From: a bacterium
GTDB lineage: Bacteria > Babelota > Babeliae > Babelales > CAIQNR01
Direction of reading: 5' to 3'
NCBI GenBank assembly: GCA_947502805.1
Contig: CANNBR010000001.1
Span: 1-41,434, forward strand
DNA length: 41,434 nucleotides
Shown here piece after piece: positions 8,027-16,588 of the stretch; the first letter of the stretch is position 1; each line of letters starts with the position of its first letter. The notes under the pieces are model-generated. The model made no database searches. It was not told the origin of the DNA and worked only from the letters and a program-made list of their open reading frames with translations. The translations under genes and the position numbers were made by a program.

Positions 8027-8587
8027 ATGATATCAGCTACAGATTTCCGTAAAGGTACAAAGGTTTTATTGCGGGATGAGCCGCATGTTGTGATGGATTT
8101 TCAACATAATAAAATGGGCCGTGGTGGTGCATTAGTACGCGCTAAGCTCAAAAACTTGATTTCCGGTTCAACATTTGAAGAAAACTTTCGCTCGGATCAA
8201 AAATTTGCAAACCCTGATCTTGAACGCAGATCTATGAAGTATCTTTACTGTGATGGAGATCTTTATAATTTCATGGATGAGGAAAGCTACGACCAAGTGT
8301 CACTCAATAAAGAAAATTTGGAAGATGTTATTGGCTATTTAAAAGAGCAAGAAGTTTATGAAATGCTCTTTTTTAGAGAACGACCTATTGGGGTAACTCC
8401 GCCACTCTTTATGGTTTTGGAAGTCAAAGAAACTCCTCCTGGTGTCCGTGGTGATACTGCTCAAGGTGGGGCAACCAAGCCAGCATTGTTAGAAACAGGG
8501 GTAACAGTACAAGTTCCTTTGTTTGTTAACGAAGGCGAAAAAATTAAAGTCGACACTCGTGATAATACGTATATTGAACGCGTCTAA
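8027..8587 (+). CDS. efp: Translation elongation factor P
   Basis: 186 aa, the normal three-domain length. EF-P binds stalled ribosomes between the P and E sites and helps form polyproline peptide bonds. The N-terminal KOW-like domain, the central domain and the C-terminal GDTAQGGATKPALLETG and DTRDNTYIERV signatures are all clear. The tip loop reads KMGRGGA, so the residue that is lysine in the E. coli type (PGKG) is Arg32 here; the usual proline before it is methionine. A strong AAGGAGA lies 8 bases before ATG. nusB follows after 18 bases, probably on the same transcript. No modification enzyme gene is in the window. Confidence 0.96.
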   Translation: MISATDFRKGTKVLLRDEPHVVMDFQHNKMGRGGALVRAKLKNLISGSTFEENFRSDQKFANPDLERRSMKYLYCDGDLYNFMDEESYDQVSLNKENLEDVIGYLKEQEVYEMLFFRERPIGVTPPLFMVLEVKETPPGVRGDTAQGGATKPALLETGVTVQVPLFVNEGEKIKVDTRDNTYIERV

Positions 8588-8605
8588 GGGTACGGAGTCA
8601 TCATT

Positions 8606-9085
8606 ATGGAAGAGGTAACAAATAATCCCGTTATAGCGACATCGCGTCGTGATTTTCGCTCTTTAGCTATTCAGTTGTTGTATGTAATGGAATCATTTGA
8701 TTACACCATTTCACTAGAATCGGTAATTCATAATTTCAATCGTGGTTATGAGATGGATATTCCGATTGATGGTGAAGTTGCTGTTATGGCTCAGTCTATT
8801 ATTGACACAAGAGAAGCCCTTGATGAAATGATAACCCCTCTTCTTGCAAATTGGCGCTTAGATCGTTTGGGTACCTGTACCCGTCTTGTTTTGAGAGTTG
8901 CATTGTGGGAACTAGTTAATACTGATACTCATGCAACTATTGTTATCAATGAAGCCATTGAACTTGCGAAAGCTTTTTCAGAAAAAGATGCTTACAAATT
9001 TGTAAATGGCATTCTTGATGAAGCGGTAAAAAAGATGGAAAAACATAAAAAGTACGATTACAAAGATCTCTCTGCTTTAAAGTAG
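8606..9085 (+). CDS. nusB: Transcription antitermination protein NusB
   Basis: 159 aa, slightly longer than usual through a short N-terminal and C-terminal extension. NusB with NusE/S10 binds boxA RNA and supports antitermination of rRNA operons. Marks include RRDFRSLAIQLLYVMES at the start (family form R-x-x-A-x-x-x-L-Y), RLDRLGTCTRLVLRVALWEL in the middle and TVINEAIELAKAF-type sequence (IVINEAIELAKAFSEKDAYKFVNGILD) at the end. It follows efp by 18 bases and ends just before a strong terminator, so efp-nusB look like a two-gene operon. Confidence 0.92.
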   Translation: MEEVTNNPVIATSRRDFRSLAIQLLYVMESFDYTISLESVIHNFNRGYEMDIPIDGEVAVMAQSIIDTREALDEMITPLLANWRLDRLGTCTRLVLRVALWELVNTDTHATIVINEAIELAKAFSEKDAYKFVNGILDEAVKKMEKHKKYDYKDLSALK

Positions 9086-9107
9086 ATTTTGTTTTGTTTC
9101 GATAAGT

Positions 9108-9137
9108 ATGGGCTCTTACATGGGGCCCATTTTTTTT
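9108..9137 (+). terminator. Rho-independent terminator after nusB
   Basis: ATGGGCTC (9108-9115) pairs with GGGCCCAT (9123-9130) around a 7-base loop, followed by a run of T to 9137. The T-run overlaps the stop codon of the convergent murI gene. Confidence 0.85.
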
Positions 9138-9945
9138 ACAGCCTTTTTCTAGACTCAAATGAAACCATACACCCATGATCTTTAACCAAGAAATGCTCAA
9201 CTGCTTGTTCGATATATTCAATTGGTGCGGTAGTAACAAAATGAATATGAGATATATCAGTCCTTTCAGTGAAATTAAGCAATGAATTTGCAGCGTTTAC
9301 AAAGGTAATATGTGGAGCTTGATCCTCTAAAAGTTTTTGAATAAAGGGATAATGAGTGCACCCAAGAATGATCGTATCAACATCAGCGGTAAGCAGTGGA
9401 GTTAGATATTCGTCAATAGCTGTTTGGCATTCTTGAGGGGATGCTTTTCTTTCGATAAGCGTAACGAAATCGGGGCAAGGCTGTTCGATAAGGGTGGCGC
9501 TAGTATTGATAGTGATGATGACCGCTTCACTAAGTAATCTTTGATGTATATGGGTATTTATCGTTGCTTGTGTTGCCATGACCCCAATTCGATTATTTTT
9601 TGTAACCGCAAGAGCTCGATCAATAGTGAGGGGAAGCAGGTCTACATAGGTTATATGCGGAAACAGTTTTCTTAATGATGCAACTGCTGTAGCGCTTAAT
9701 GTATAGCAGGCAACAAAAATGGTAGTGATGCCTAAGCTTTCAAAAAAACAAGTAATAGCGATTCCCCGATTAATAAGAAATTCTACGGTCTTTTGTCCAT
9801 AGGGAAGATGTGCTGCATCAGCGAAATAGACAGTTTCTTGAGGAAGAAAGGGAATAAGTGCATTTAATACAGAAAGACCACCAACGCCCGAATCAAGCAT
9901 GCCTATTTTTTTAGGAAGCATTAGCTTTGATAATTGTTTTTTCAT
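9136..9945 (-). CDS. murI: Glutamate racemase
   Basis: 269 aa, normal length. It makes D-glutamate for peptidoglycan. IGMLDSGVGGLSVL carries the conserved Asp18-Ser19; FADAAHLPYG is typical; VACYTLSATA holds the first catalytic cysteine (Cys80); LGCTHYPFI holds the second (Cys196) with His198. The residue after Cys80 is tyrosine where nearly all family members have asparagine (ACNT). The start is coupled by ATGA to the upstream lipase-like gene. Presence of murI argues that the cell makes peptidoglycan. Identity is secure; full activity is less so because of the Asn-to-Tyr change. Confidence 0.92.
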   Translation of the reverse strand: MKKQLSKLMLPKKIGMLDSGVGGLSVLNALIPFLPQETVYFADAAHLPYGQKTVEFLINRGIAITCFFESLGITTIFVACYTLSATAVASLRKLFPHITYVDLLPLTIDRALAVTKNNRIGVMATQATINTHIHQRLLSEAVIITINTSATLIEQPCPDFVTLIERKASPQECQTAIDEYLTPLLTADVDTIILGCTHYPFIQKLLEDQAPHITFVNAANSLLNFTERTDISHIHFVTTAPIEYIEQAVEHFLVKDHGCMVSFESRKRL

Positions 9946-10805
9946 TGTTTTCTACTTCGTGTTTCTGCATAAAGATTAATAATTTGTTTGATATAGGCCT
10001 GGTCTATTGCAAAATCTTTTTCTTTTTCTTCCGCAGTGTAGGGCGCCGCAGTAAAGAACGGAGTTTCTTTGCTCTTTGTATCAAGGTGCAAACAGTAACT
10101 TCCTTTTTCTGTAAAGAGCGTGTGGAGAAAGGGGAGTTGTATGATTACATCTGCACTTCGTAATGTTTCGTGCCAAAGGCCCTCATTATTTTTTTTCACC
10201 GGAAGATTATAAATATGAGGAGCTTCAGGAAGCATTCTTTCAAAAACAGTAAAGACTGGCTGAATAAAGTCTCCATATGAAAAAATATGATAGATAGCAT
10301 CAATAGAATTACATGCTTTTGGATACCAGTCAGTATATACCGGCATGCCAAGGGTAAAGAGTTCTTTTATGCGGATATTATTGAGTTGTTGATCTATCAT
10401 CATTTGTACTGCAAGAAGTACAACAGTACCACCATGGCTGTGGGCAATAATATGAGTGGTATGATATTTGTTTATGCTTACTAGTTGTAAAAGTTCTTGT
10501 AATTCTTGTGCTGCTTTTATTCGTGCTTGGTGATTGTTAGAGCTTGACCACAGAAATGAATTGATGGTGTGTGGTTTGTTTTGAGTAGTGAGGAATTTAG
10601 ACAAAGCTTCGTAACCAGAGCCACCTTTTTTATACCAGGGTATTATTCGTGCAAAAGTACCATGAATAATAATCCAATGTTCAACTTGTAAAGAAGAAAG
10701 GTAGGGAGAATTTTGAGGCCTATGCGTTTCGGTTCTTATTTCTGAAAAAGAAAAAAGGCCAAAAAATAAGGAGAAACAGTATAAAATACGAATAACGTAA
10801 TTCAT
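9942..10805 (-). CDS. Secreted alpha/beta-hydrolase, lipase-like
   Basis: 287 aa with an N-terminal hydrophobic signal (residues ~4-20, then SFSEIRTE). WIIIHGTF (HG oxyanion-region motif, residues ~44-51) is followed by HIIAHSHGGTVVL, a G/A-x-S-x-G nucleophile elbow with Ser123. A likely acid is the Asp of FSYGDFIQPV; the catalytic histidine is not certain. It could act on phospholipid, triglyceride or another ester outside the cytoplasm. It lies between ndk and murI on the minus strand and shares an ATGA overlap with murI. Possible host-lipid or cell-wall role is inference only. Confidence 0.6.
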   Translation of the reverse strand: MNYVIRILYCFSLFFGLFSFSEIRTETHRPQNSPYLSSLQVEHWIIIHGTFARIIPWYKKGGSGYEALSKFLTTQNKPHTINSFLWSSSNNHQARIKAAQELQELLQLVSINKYHTTHIIAHSHGGTVVLLAVQMMIDQQLNNIRIKELFTLGMPVYTDWYPKACNSIDAIYHIFSYGDFIQPVFTVFERMLPEAPHIYNLPVKKNNEGLWHETLRSADVIIQLPFLHTLFTEKGSYCLHLDTKSKETPFFTAAPYTAEEKEKDFAIDQAYIKQIINLYAETRSRKQ

Positions 10806-10849
10806 GCAGTTTCTCCTTATTTTTTTAATTCAAATGTATGCGTTAGTTC

Positions 10850-11263
10850 TTAGCAGCAGTGAGCTGGAAAGAAAAACGCAATTTCACGAGCAGATGCGGC
10901 AGTAGAATCAGAGCCGTGAGAAGCATTAATACCTTTATTGGTACCAAAGATCTTACGAACAGTTCCTTCTGCTGCTTGTGCAGGATCGGTTGCGCCCATT
11001 AATTCACGCCATCCTAAAATTGCATTGTCTTTTTCAAGAACAAGAACAACTACAGGACCTGAAGTCATGAACTCAACTAATTCTGGAAGAAAGCTACGGC
11101 CTTTATGTTCAGCGTAAAATTCTTCAGCTTCATCAGCAGTAAGGTGCATTTGTTTGCAACGTACTACTTTAAAACCATGGTCTGTTATCATGCCAATAAG
11201 CTCAAAAGCACGGTGTGCCTTCATAACGTCAGGCTTGATAATAGCGAGTGTTCTTTCTGTCAT
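10850..11263 (-). CDS. ndk: Nucleoside diphosphate kinase
   Basis: 137 aa, full length. It equalises nucleoside di- and triphosphate pools using a phosphohistidine. ERTLAIIKPDVM opens the protein, and GTNKGINASHGSDS holds the active-site histidine (His116). The protein ends in a Cys-Cys pair, which is unusual but outside the catalytic core. It follows rpsA by 9 bases and is probably co-transcribed with it. With the deoxynucleoside kinase at 34891 it would complete salvage from nucleoside monophosphates to triphosphates if a monophosphate kinase is encoded elsewhere. Confidence 0.97.
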   Translation of the reverse strand: MTERTLAIIKPDVMKAHRAFELIGMITDHGFKVVRCKQMHLTADEAEEFYAEHKGRSFLPELVEFMTSGPVVVLVLEKDNAILGWRELMGATDPAQAAEGTVRKIFGTNKGINASHGSDSTAASAREIAFFFPAHCC

Positions 11264-11272
11264 GATTATTCC

Positions 11273-13072
11273 TTAGTTACTATCTTTTTTTTGACGAGCA
11301 GATGCTTTTTCAAGTTCTAGTTGGAACGCGCTTTTTGGTTTTGCAACCGGAGCAGCTTGTTCAACTGTTTCTTCTCGAGCAGGACGTGCTTGTCTTTTTT
11401 CTTCTTTTTCTTTTGGAAGTTCAGCAGTGAGACGTGTAGTTAAGCCAAGCTTATGCTCATCTTTGCTGACTTTGATAACACGGAATTCTCTTTTTTCGCC
11501 AACCTTAAAGAGGTCTTCAATCTTCGCATCATCTTTTTTCAGATCAGTAAGTTCTGAGATGTGTACGAGACCTTCGATACCGCTTTCAAGTTTTACAAAA
11601 AGACCAAAGTTGGTAATGCGTGAAATGTTACCGTTGATGATATCGCCTACTTTGTAAGTAGCATCGATATTTTCCCATGGATTTTGAGCTAATTGCTTAA
11701 TACCAAGGGAGATCTTTTTGTTTTCAGTATCAACAGAAAGAACAACAGCTTCGATTTCTTCGCCGCGCTTAAACATATCGCCCGGGTGTTCAATGTGTTC
11801 AGTCCATGAAAGGTCTGATACGTGCACTAAGCCATCAATTCCTGGCTTAAGAAGCACAAACACACCAAAGTCGGTGATATTGCTAATAGTACCTTTGATT
11901 TTTTCGCCTGGTTTGAATTCAGCAGCAACTGTTTCCCAAGGATTTTTATCAAGTTGTTTGATACTCAAAGACATACGGCGGTTTTCTTTATCCAAAGAAA
12001 TTACCAATGCTTCGATTTCATCGCCAACTTTGAAATGACGCTTAAGATCAGTTATGCGATCAACCCATGAAATTTCAGAGATGTGAATAAGTCCTTCAAC
12101 ACCTTTTTCAACTTCAACGAAAAGGCCATATTCAGTGATGTTAGAAATTTTGCCTTTTACGCGGCTGCCAGGAACAATTGATTTTTCCATAGATTCCCAT
12201 GGATTGTCAGAAAGTTGCTTCATACCAAGTGAGATTTTTTCATTGTCTTTATCGAATGAAAGAACCTTAACATTGATATTGTCTCCAATTTTCACGATTT
12301 CGCTTGGGTGAGAAATTCTGCCCCAAGTCATATCAGTGATGTGTAGAAGCCCGTCAACTCCGCCTATGTCAATAAACACGCCATAGTTGGTGATGTTTTT
12401 AACTTGTCCTTGGATGATTTGACCTTCAGTCACTGTATCAAGTACTTTTTTGCGTACTTCAGTGCGTTGGTCGCCAAGGAATTTACGACGAGAAATGATA
12501 ACATTTCCACGTTTTTTATTAATTTTAATAATGTTTGCGGTAATCGTGGTGTTTACATACTGATCAAAGTTTGTAACGCGTTGGATATCAACTTGGGATC
12601 CTGGCAAGAATGCAGGGATACCGATATCAACGGATAATCCACCTTTAACTTTATGAGTAACGATACCTTCGATAGCTTCGCCTCTTTCAAAATACTTAAG
12701 AATAGTATCCCAAGCTTTCAAAGCTTTTGCTTTTTCAAATGAAAGAACGAGCTCGCCCTCTGGGCTTTCAAGTTGATCGAGAATAACTTCGATTTGGTCC
12801 CCAACTTGATACTTTTTAAGTTCAAAAGAAGAGAATTCGTAACGAGGAATTAAGCTTTCTGATTTATAGCCAATGTCGACACGGATACCGTCGTTATTGA
12901 CTTCAGTAACTTTTCCTTCAACGATTCTTCCTGGTTTATTAACCGAGAAAAAACCTTCGAACAGATTAGAAAGTTCTTCTAACTGTTCAGGATTAAAGGC
13001 AGCATCGAGCTCTTCAAGCTCTACAATATCAACTTTCCCAAACTGGCTGGGACGTATGATCTCTTTGGACAT
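11273..13072 (-). CDS. rpsA: 30S ribosomal protein S1
   Basis: 599 aa with six S1 (OB-fold) repeats, as in Gram-negative S1. S1 binds mRNA and helps load it on the 30S subunit. The repeats show the family pattern G-x-V-x-x-I-T-x-x-G-x-F-V and G-L-V/I-H-I-S/D; repeat joints carry KISLGMKQLSDNPWE-type sequence several times (repeats 3-6). The C-terminal ~50 residues are charged and low in complexity (KEKEEKRQARPAREE). ATG 13072 has AGGAG seven bases upstream. The long AT-rich region upstream carries a TATAAT -10 candidate. ndk follows closely. Confidence 0.96.
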   Translation of the reverse strand: MSKEIIRPSQFGKVDIVELEELDAAFNPEQLEELSNLFEGFFSVNKPGRIVEGKVTEVNNDGIRVDIGYKSESLIPRYEFSSFELKKYQVGDQIEVILDQLESPEGELVLSFEKAKALKAWDTILKYFERGEAIEGIVTHKVKGGLSVDIGIPAFLPGSQVDIQRVTNFDQYVNTTITANIIKINKKRGNVIISRRKFLGDQRTEVRKKVLDTVTEGQIIQGQVKNITNYGVFIDIGGVDGLLHITDMTWGRISHPSEIVKIGDNINVKVLSFDKDNEKISLGMKQLSDNPWESMEKSIVPGSRVKGKISNITEYGLFVEVEKGVEGLIHISEISWVDRITDLKRHFKVGDEIEALVISLDKENRRMSLSIKQLDKNPWETVAAEFKPGEKIKGTISNITDFGVFVLLKPGIDGLVHVSDLSWTEHIEHPGDMFKRGEEIEAVVLSVDTENKKISLGIKQLAQNPWENIDATYKVGDIINGNISRITNFGLFVKLESGIEGLVHISELTDLKKDDAKIEDLFKVGEKREFRVIKVSKDEHKLGLTTRLTAELPKEKEEKRQARPAREETVEQAAPVAKPKSAFQLELEKASARQKKDSN

Positions 13073-13601
13073 TAATGACTCCTGGGGAGAATAATAACCC
13101 GTTATTTCAAGAACTGAAAAGGCGGGGTTAGAGGTTTGTGAAAAAATAATAACAGATCAAAACTAGCATTATAATAGGTATTAGGCAACTCAGAGCCAAT
13201 TTTTAGATAGTTAAGGTAAGTTAATAATAGTGAGCTAGCGAGCTTTTTTTGGAGTCAAAGAAAGGAAGTTTTTGATTTAGCTTAGGCCTAATGTATGGGA
13301 TAACTGTGGTCTTTACTTAAAGAAATGAAATTGAGTCCTAGAAAAAGTTATTTTATTAAAGTTTTAAAATTCATATATAGATTTAATTGGTTTTTTTAAA
13401 AGAAAATAAATTTATTTTTTATTAAAAACATTGACAGAGGTTTGTTTTTTTATTTATTTTTTCAATATTAAAAAAATTCTATTTGAACTGTTGCTATTCG
13501 GAAAGAGGGGCTGATACTATTGTTTATGAAAGGTAGGCGAGGTGCTTACCTGAATATTCTAAGGTCCTGCTAAAATATTGCGGACTATAAAGGAGACGGA
13601 A
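13073..13601. other. AT-rich divergent intergenic region between rpsA and the ankyrin-like gene
   Basis: No gene is visible in these 529 bases. On the minus strand, TATAAT (13173-13168) is a good -10 for rpsA, but no convincing -35 lies at 16-18 bases. On the plus strand, TTGACA (13431-13436) has a weak TATTTT 18 bases on, and TTGCTA (13491) has TACTAT 18 bases on; either could serve the secreted protein gene. The middle is dominated by A/T runs. Confidence 0.45.
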
Positions 13602-14066
13602 ATGGAAAAAAAACTAAACATCGCGTTGTTAGTAGTTGCTGTTGCGTTTGGTCAAAATGGGGTGTGTGCACGTTCTTACGTTAAAACTCAGCTACAGCAT
13701 GATGCGGCCGTCGCAGGAATAACTTCTCTTGTTGCGGCTGTAATTGCAGGTGATTATTCAAAAACAAAAGCTCTTTGCGATGGTGGTACTGATATAAATG
13801 AAAGGAGAGATAAATATACTGCGCTTATGCATTCAATAAGACAAGGTAATTTGCAAATTACTACTTTACTTAATGAACGCAAAGCTACAATCAACAACGA
13901 TGATATTCAAAAGGTTATAGTAGAAAGTGTTGACAGCCCGCAACGTGATGCATGTGTTAAAGCTGTTTTAGATGTTAATCCTGGACTTGTAATAAAAACA
14001 GGTATGGGTGAAACTAATCAACAGAGTTCTACAGAGGCGGTTTTGGCTAGGCATAAAGGCCAGTAA
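13602..14066 (+). CDS. Small secreted ankyrin-repeat-like protein
   Basis: 154 aa. ATG 13602 was chosen over an upstream in-frame ATG at 13578 because AAGGAG lies just before it and it places a lysine-rich n-region directly before a hydrophobic core (residues ~6-18) ending near VCA-R, a standard Sec signal peptide. The mature part holds about two ankyrin-like units: VIAGDYSKTKALCDGGTDIN, then KYTALMHSIRQGNLQITTLL. Such repeats bind other proteins, and secreted ankyrin proteins are common in intracellular bacteria. The C-terminal ~50 residues have no recognised fold. An interaction with host proteins is possible but not shown. Confidence 0.6.
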   Translation: MEKKLNIALLVVAVAFGQNGVCARSYVKTQLQHDAAVAGITSLVAAVIAGDYSKTKALCDGGTDINERRDKYTALMHSIRQGNLQITTLLNERKATINNDDIQKVIVESVDSPQRDACVKAVLDVNPGLVIKTGMGETNQQSSTEAVLARHKGQ

Positions 14067-14092
14067 CTAGTTCTAGTAATTAAAATAAAAGA

Positions 14093-14136
14093 GCCTCTGA
14101 GGGGAAATCCTTCAGGGGCTTTTTTATTTATTTTTT
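14093..14136. terminator. Rho-independent terminator between convergent genes
   Basis: An 11-bp stem (14093-14103 with 14109-14119, containing two G-U pairs) closes a GAAAT loop and is followed by a T-rich tract from 14120. The minus strand also has a T-rich run beyond the stem, so it may stop both the ankyrin-like gene and the convergent membrane-protein gene, whose stop codon lies in the T tract. Confidence 0.85.
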
Positions 14137-14883
14137 ATTCTCTTCAATTACTTGAGAAAGTTTTTTTGAATATTTTCCTGCTTCTGGAAGGCGAGCCACT
14201 CTTTTAATCATTCGCCGCACAATGAGGTAGTGAGAAAGAGAGAGTAATGGTGGAACAAAAGAAAGCACTGGGTAGCCAAGCATGATCATGTTGCGGATAT
14301 CATCAAGTAATGGTGTTAGTTTAAGTGGTGCAAGAGGGAGTTTAATAAAGGCAACTGATCTAGCAAACCATCCTGCACTTTGAACTACTACTCCTCCTGG
14401 CCCTGAAATTTCTTGTGTAGCAGATGGCCAAATGCTTGCTTGAAAATTTGTGAGAGTGTCTTGTATGGAAAAATAAAAAACGATTCCTGCAATGCTAAGG
14501 CAGGCCAATGTGTAGACGATAATATGGAAGTTTATGGGGAAACTGAGGCATGCCATTCGCTGCCAAAAATTTTTTCCATCACCCTTTTTATTTGCTCGGT
14601 AGCATAAATAGATGCCACCAAAACTTATAATGATAGTAAGAATGCTCATGCTGACTGACCAGATATTATAAAAATGCATGTATGGGTGGCTTTCTCCTAA
14701 CCAGCCCCTAAATGAGTATTCAACAACTTGGTGGCTGAAAAGTAAAAAGCCAAAAAAAATACCACTAGATATACTCAAGAAAGGGCTTAAAAAACAGTAG
14801 ATGGCAACTTCTTTTTTACTTAATTTTCCATGTCTAATGCGATGCGCAAGCCCACGAATATCCCATAAATAAATCATTGCCAT
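14128..14883 (-). CDS. Polytopic membrane protein of unknown function
   Basis: 251 aa, not recognised. Hydrophobic segments lie at about residues 27-50, 72-95, 112-135 and near 200-215, so four or five transmembrane helices. The N-terminus (WDIRGLAHRIRHGKLSKKE) and C-terminus are basic and probably cytoplasmic. It starts 8 bases after the DUF6159-like gene and is surely co-transcribed with it. The opening resembles the small integral membrane proteins that accompany DUF4013/DUF6159 proteins, but I cannot name a family. Confidence 0.6.
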   Translation of the reverse strand: MAMIYLWDIRGLAHRIRHGKLSKKEVAIYCFLSPFLSISSGIFFGFLLFSHQVVEYSFRGWLGESHPYMHFYNIWSVSMSILTIIISFGGIYLCYRANKKGDGKNFWQRMACLSFPINFHIIVYTLACLSIAGIVFYFSIQDTLTNFQASIWPSATQEISGPGGVVVQSAGWFARSVAFIKLPLAPLKLTPLLDDIRNMIMLGYPVLSFVPPLLSLSHYLIVRRMIKRVARLPEAGKYSKKLSQVIEENKK

Positions 14884-14891
14884 TCCTTCAT

Positions 14892-15785
14892 TTAGTTAGT
14901 GTCAGTTGGGGCAAAGCTTATTTTTAAGAGATCGGCTTCAAAGGGGCCAGTTGGTTTATTCCTGGTGTAATTAAAAAGAGCTGTCTTAATAATTATTTTA
15001 ACGGTTGAAGTAATAATGCCCATAATAAGAAGCGGAATAGTAAAAGCCAGTACTGCAAAAATAACAAGAAAAAGCGCTTTTTCTGGCATTACTGGTTCCT
15101 CTAAAAAGTATTTGCAATAAATGGTAAATGGTCCAAAGAAAAGAAGATACCAACCTAAAAGCCACCAGATTCCCATAAATCCAATGTTAAATGTTGCTCC
15201 AGCTGATGGTCCCCAGGTTTTTTTTATGATACTACCTGATTCTTCTATGGTTGCCATAAGGGAGAGATCTTCAAAAGCGATTAGTGGAATAACAAAAAAG
15301 GTTAGAATATTCCAACCAAGCTCTAGGGCTATTCCTAGCAAGCTTCTTAAAATCGACGCTATGAATCCTTCGTTATTATTTTTACGTCGTACTATTTTTA
15401 CAATTGTTCCTACAATCGCATCCACAAAAGCCCATTGAGCTATTGCAAAAAGTCGAGATAATGCACGGCCAGCACTTGTTATTGTGCTGATAGGGTTGTT
15501 TTCAAAAAGAGCATTAGTATAAATGCTTAACGAAACTTTCATCCAGGTTGAAAATACTGTGGTTAAAAAGAGAAATAAAAAGCCAAGAACCCAGTGGTTC
15601 GAAAGAGATTTTTCGGTGATCGATACCCCAATAAAAGGAATGATAAAAAATAAAAATGTCAGAATAAATAAGCATCCGGAAAAAAAGCTGAAAAGCAGTG
15701 TTGCTGTGTGGTTTTTTATAAAATTAAATCCTGTAGATCCAAGTTGCCAACCAATCTTTGCATTTTCTAATATTTGATATGCCAT
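14892..15785 (-). CDS. DUF6159-like integral membrane protein
   Basis: 297 aa with about six hydrophobic helices in pairs (residues ~30-52, 65-85, 150-170, 200-222, 235-260). The segment WNILTFFVIPLIAFEDLSLMATIEESGSII followed by KKTWG is the hallmark of the DUF6159 group, a membrane family of unknown role. The start ATG 15785 has AAGGAG upstream, and a promoter candidate lies at 15819-15848. The downstream membrane protein gene follows after 8 bases, so the two may form a complex. Family assignment is from memory of the signature and should be read as probable. Confidence 0.6.
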   Translation of the reverse strand: MAYQILENAKIGWQLGSTGFNFIKNHTATLLFSFFSGCLFILTFLFFIIPFIGVSITEKSLSNHWVLGFLFLFLTTVFSTWMKVSLSIYTNALFENNPISTITSAGRALSRLFAIAQWAFVDAIVGTIVKIVRRKNNNEGFIASILRSLLGIALELGWNILTFFVIPLIAFEDLSLMATIEESGSIIKKTWGPSAGATFNIGFMGIWWLLGWYLLFFGPFTIYCKYFLEEPVMPEKALFLVIFAVLAFTIPLLIMGIITSTVKIIIKTALFNYTRNKPTGPFEADLLKISFAPTDTN

Positions 15786-15818
15786 AATGCCACTCCTTTT
15801 TTTAAGACTATGGGTTTT

Positions 15819-15848
15819 ATTCTACGCAATAGAAGAATGAAAACGCAA
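15819..15848 (-). promoter_or_regulatory. Probable promoter of the DUF6159-like operon
   Basis: On the minus strand TTGCGT (15848-15843) is followed after 18 bases by TAGAAT (15824-15819). This lies about 35 bases before the start codon at 15785. Confidence 0.5.
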
Positions 15849-15895
15849 TAGTGAGGGGCTTGATTCAAATGCTTTTTTACTGAATAAGCTCAGGA

Positions 15896-16519
15896 TTATA
15901 TTTTGTGAGTTTCTAAAAATTCAACCACCAGCCTACTCCAGCCTTCAAGATCTTTTTCTTTGCATTCTGAAAGCAGAACAAGTTCACCACTTTGGAGTTC
16001 TGAACGGATACTAATATCTGCTGAATCCCCTTCTAAAAGGAGCACAAACCCGATATGTACTTGGTCAACAGGAGTGCTTTCTGAATTTAAGATCCCGAGT
16101 GGGGTGATGGTGACCGATCCTGAGTAACAGATTTCTTCATCAAATTCCCGTTGTGCCCATTCGATAATGGTCGAGCCTTTCATATCTTCCTCGCGAAGGT
16201 GTCCGCCTATGCCAAGAGAATATTTGCTTGCAAGGCGTTGTTCAGAAGAAGAGCCTTTGCGTTGCATTAAAAAATAAAGGTCGTTATGACGGAACACAAG
16301 GTAAGGGATGATTTGTTTGTAGGTAGCATCTTCTTCTGCCAGCCCCCGAGGCATAAATTCTTGGTGTTGTTGTACTAATTTTAAGTATTGTTCAAAATCA
16401 ACTTTTTTGATACCTGTCCAGTCACCATCAGGAAAAAGATTTTTTCTTTTTAAGACGAGTATGGATTCGTTAAATTTATTGACTGGTAGCTGTTTTTCGT
16501 TGCCAGAGGCTTGCTTCAT
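15896..16519 (-). CDS. Nudix-type hydrolase
   Basis: 207 aa. A Nudix core can be seen: KYSLGIGGHLREED, then AQREFDEEI, matching the RE-U-x-EE catalytic centre of the Nudix box that binds the metal. The spacing from the first glycine to RE is longer than the classic GX5EX7REUXEEXGU, and the usual glycine after EE is replaced. VHIGFVLLLEG downstream is also typical. Substrate cannot be told; nucleotide sugars or damaged nucleotides are common. The first ~60 residues form a family-specific lead-in. The gene stands alone, with the divergent secreted protein gene starting 69 bases away. Confidence 0.72.
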   Translation of the reverse strand: MKQASGNEKQLPVNKFNESILVLKRKNLFPDGDWTGIKKVDFEQYLKLVQQHQEFMPRGLAEEDATYKQIIPYLVFRHNDLYFLMQRKGSSSEQRLASKYSLGIGGHLREEDMKGSTIIEWAQREFDEEICYSGSVTITPLGILNSESTPVDQVHIGFVLLLEGDSADISIRSELQSGELVLLSECKEKDLEGWSRLVVEFLETHKI

Positions 16520-16588
16520 GGTATACTTCTTTTTTAAATTAGGTGAATGAAAAGTATAAGCTGTGTGTTTGTAAAATCTAGGAAAAAT

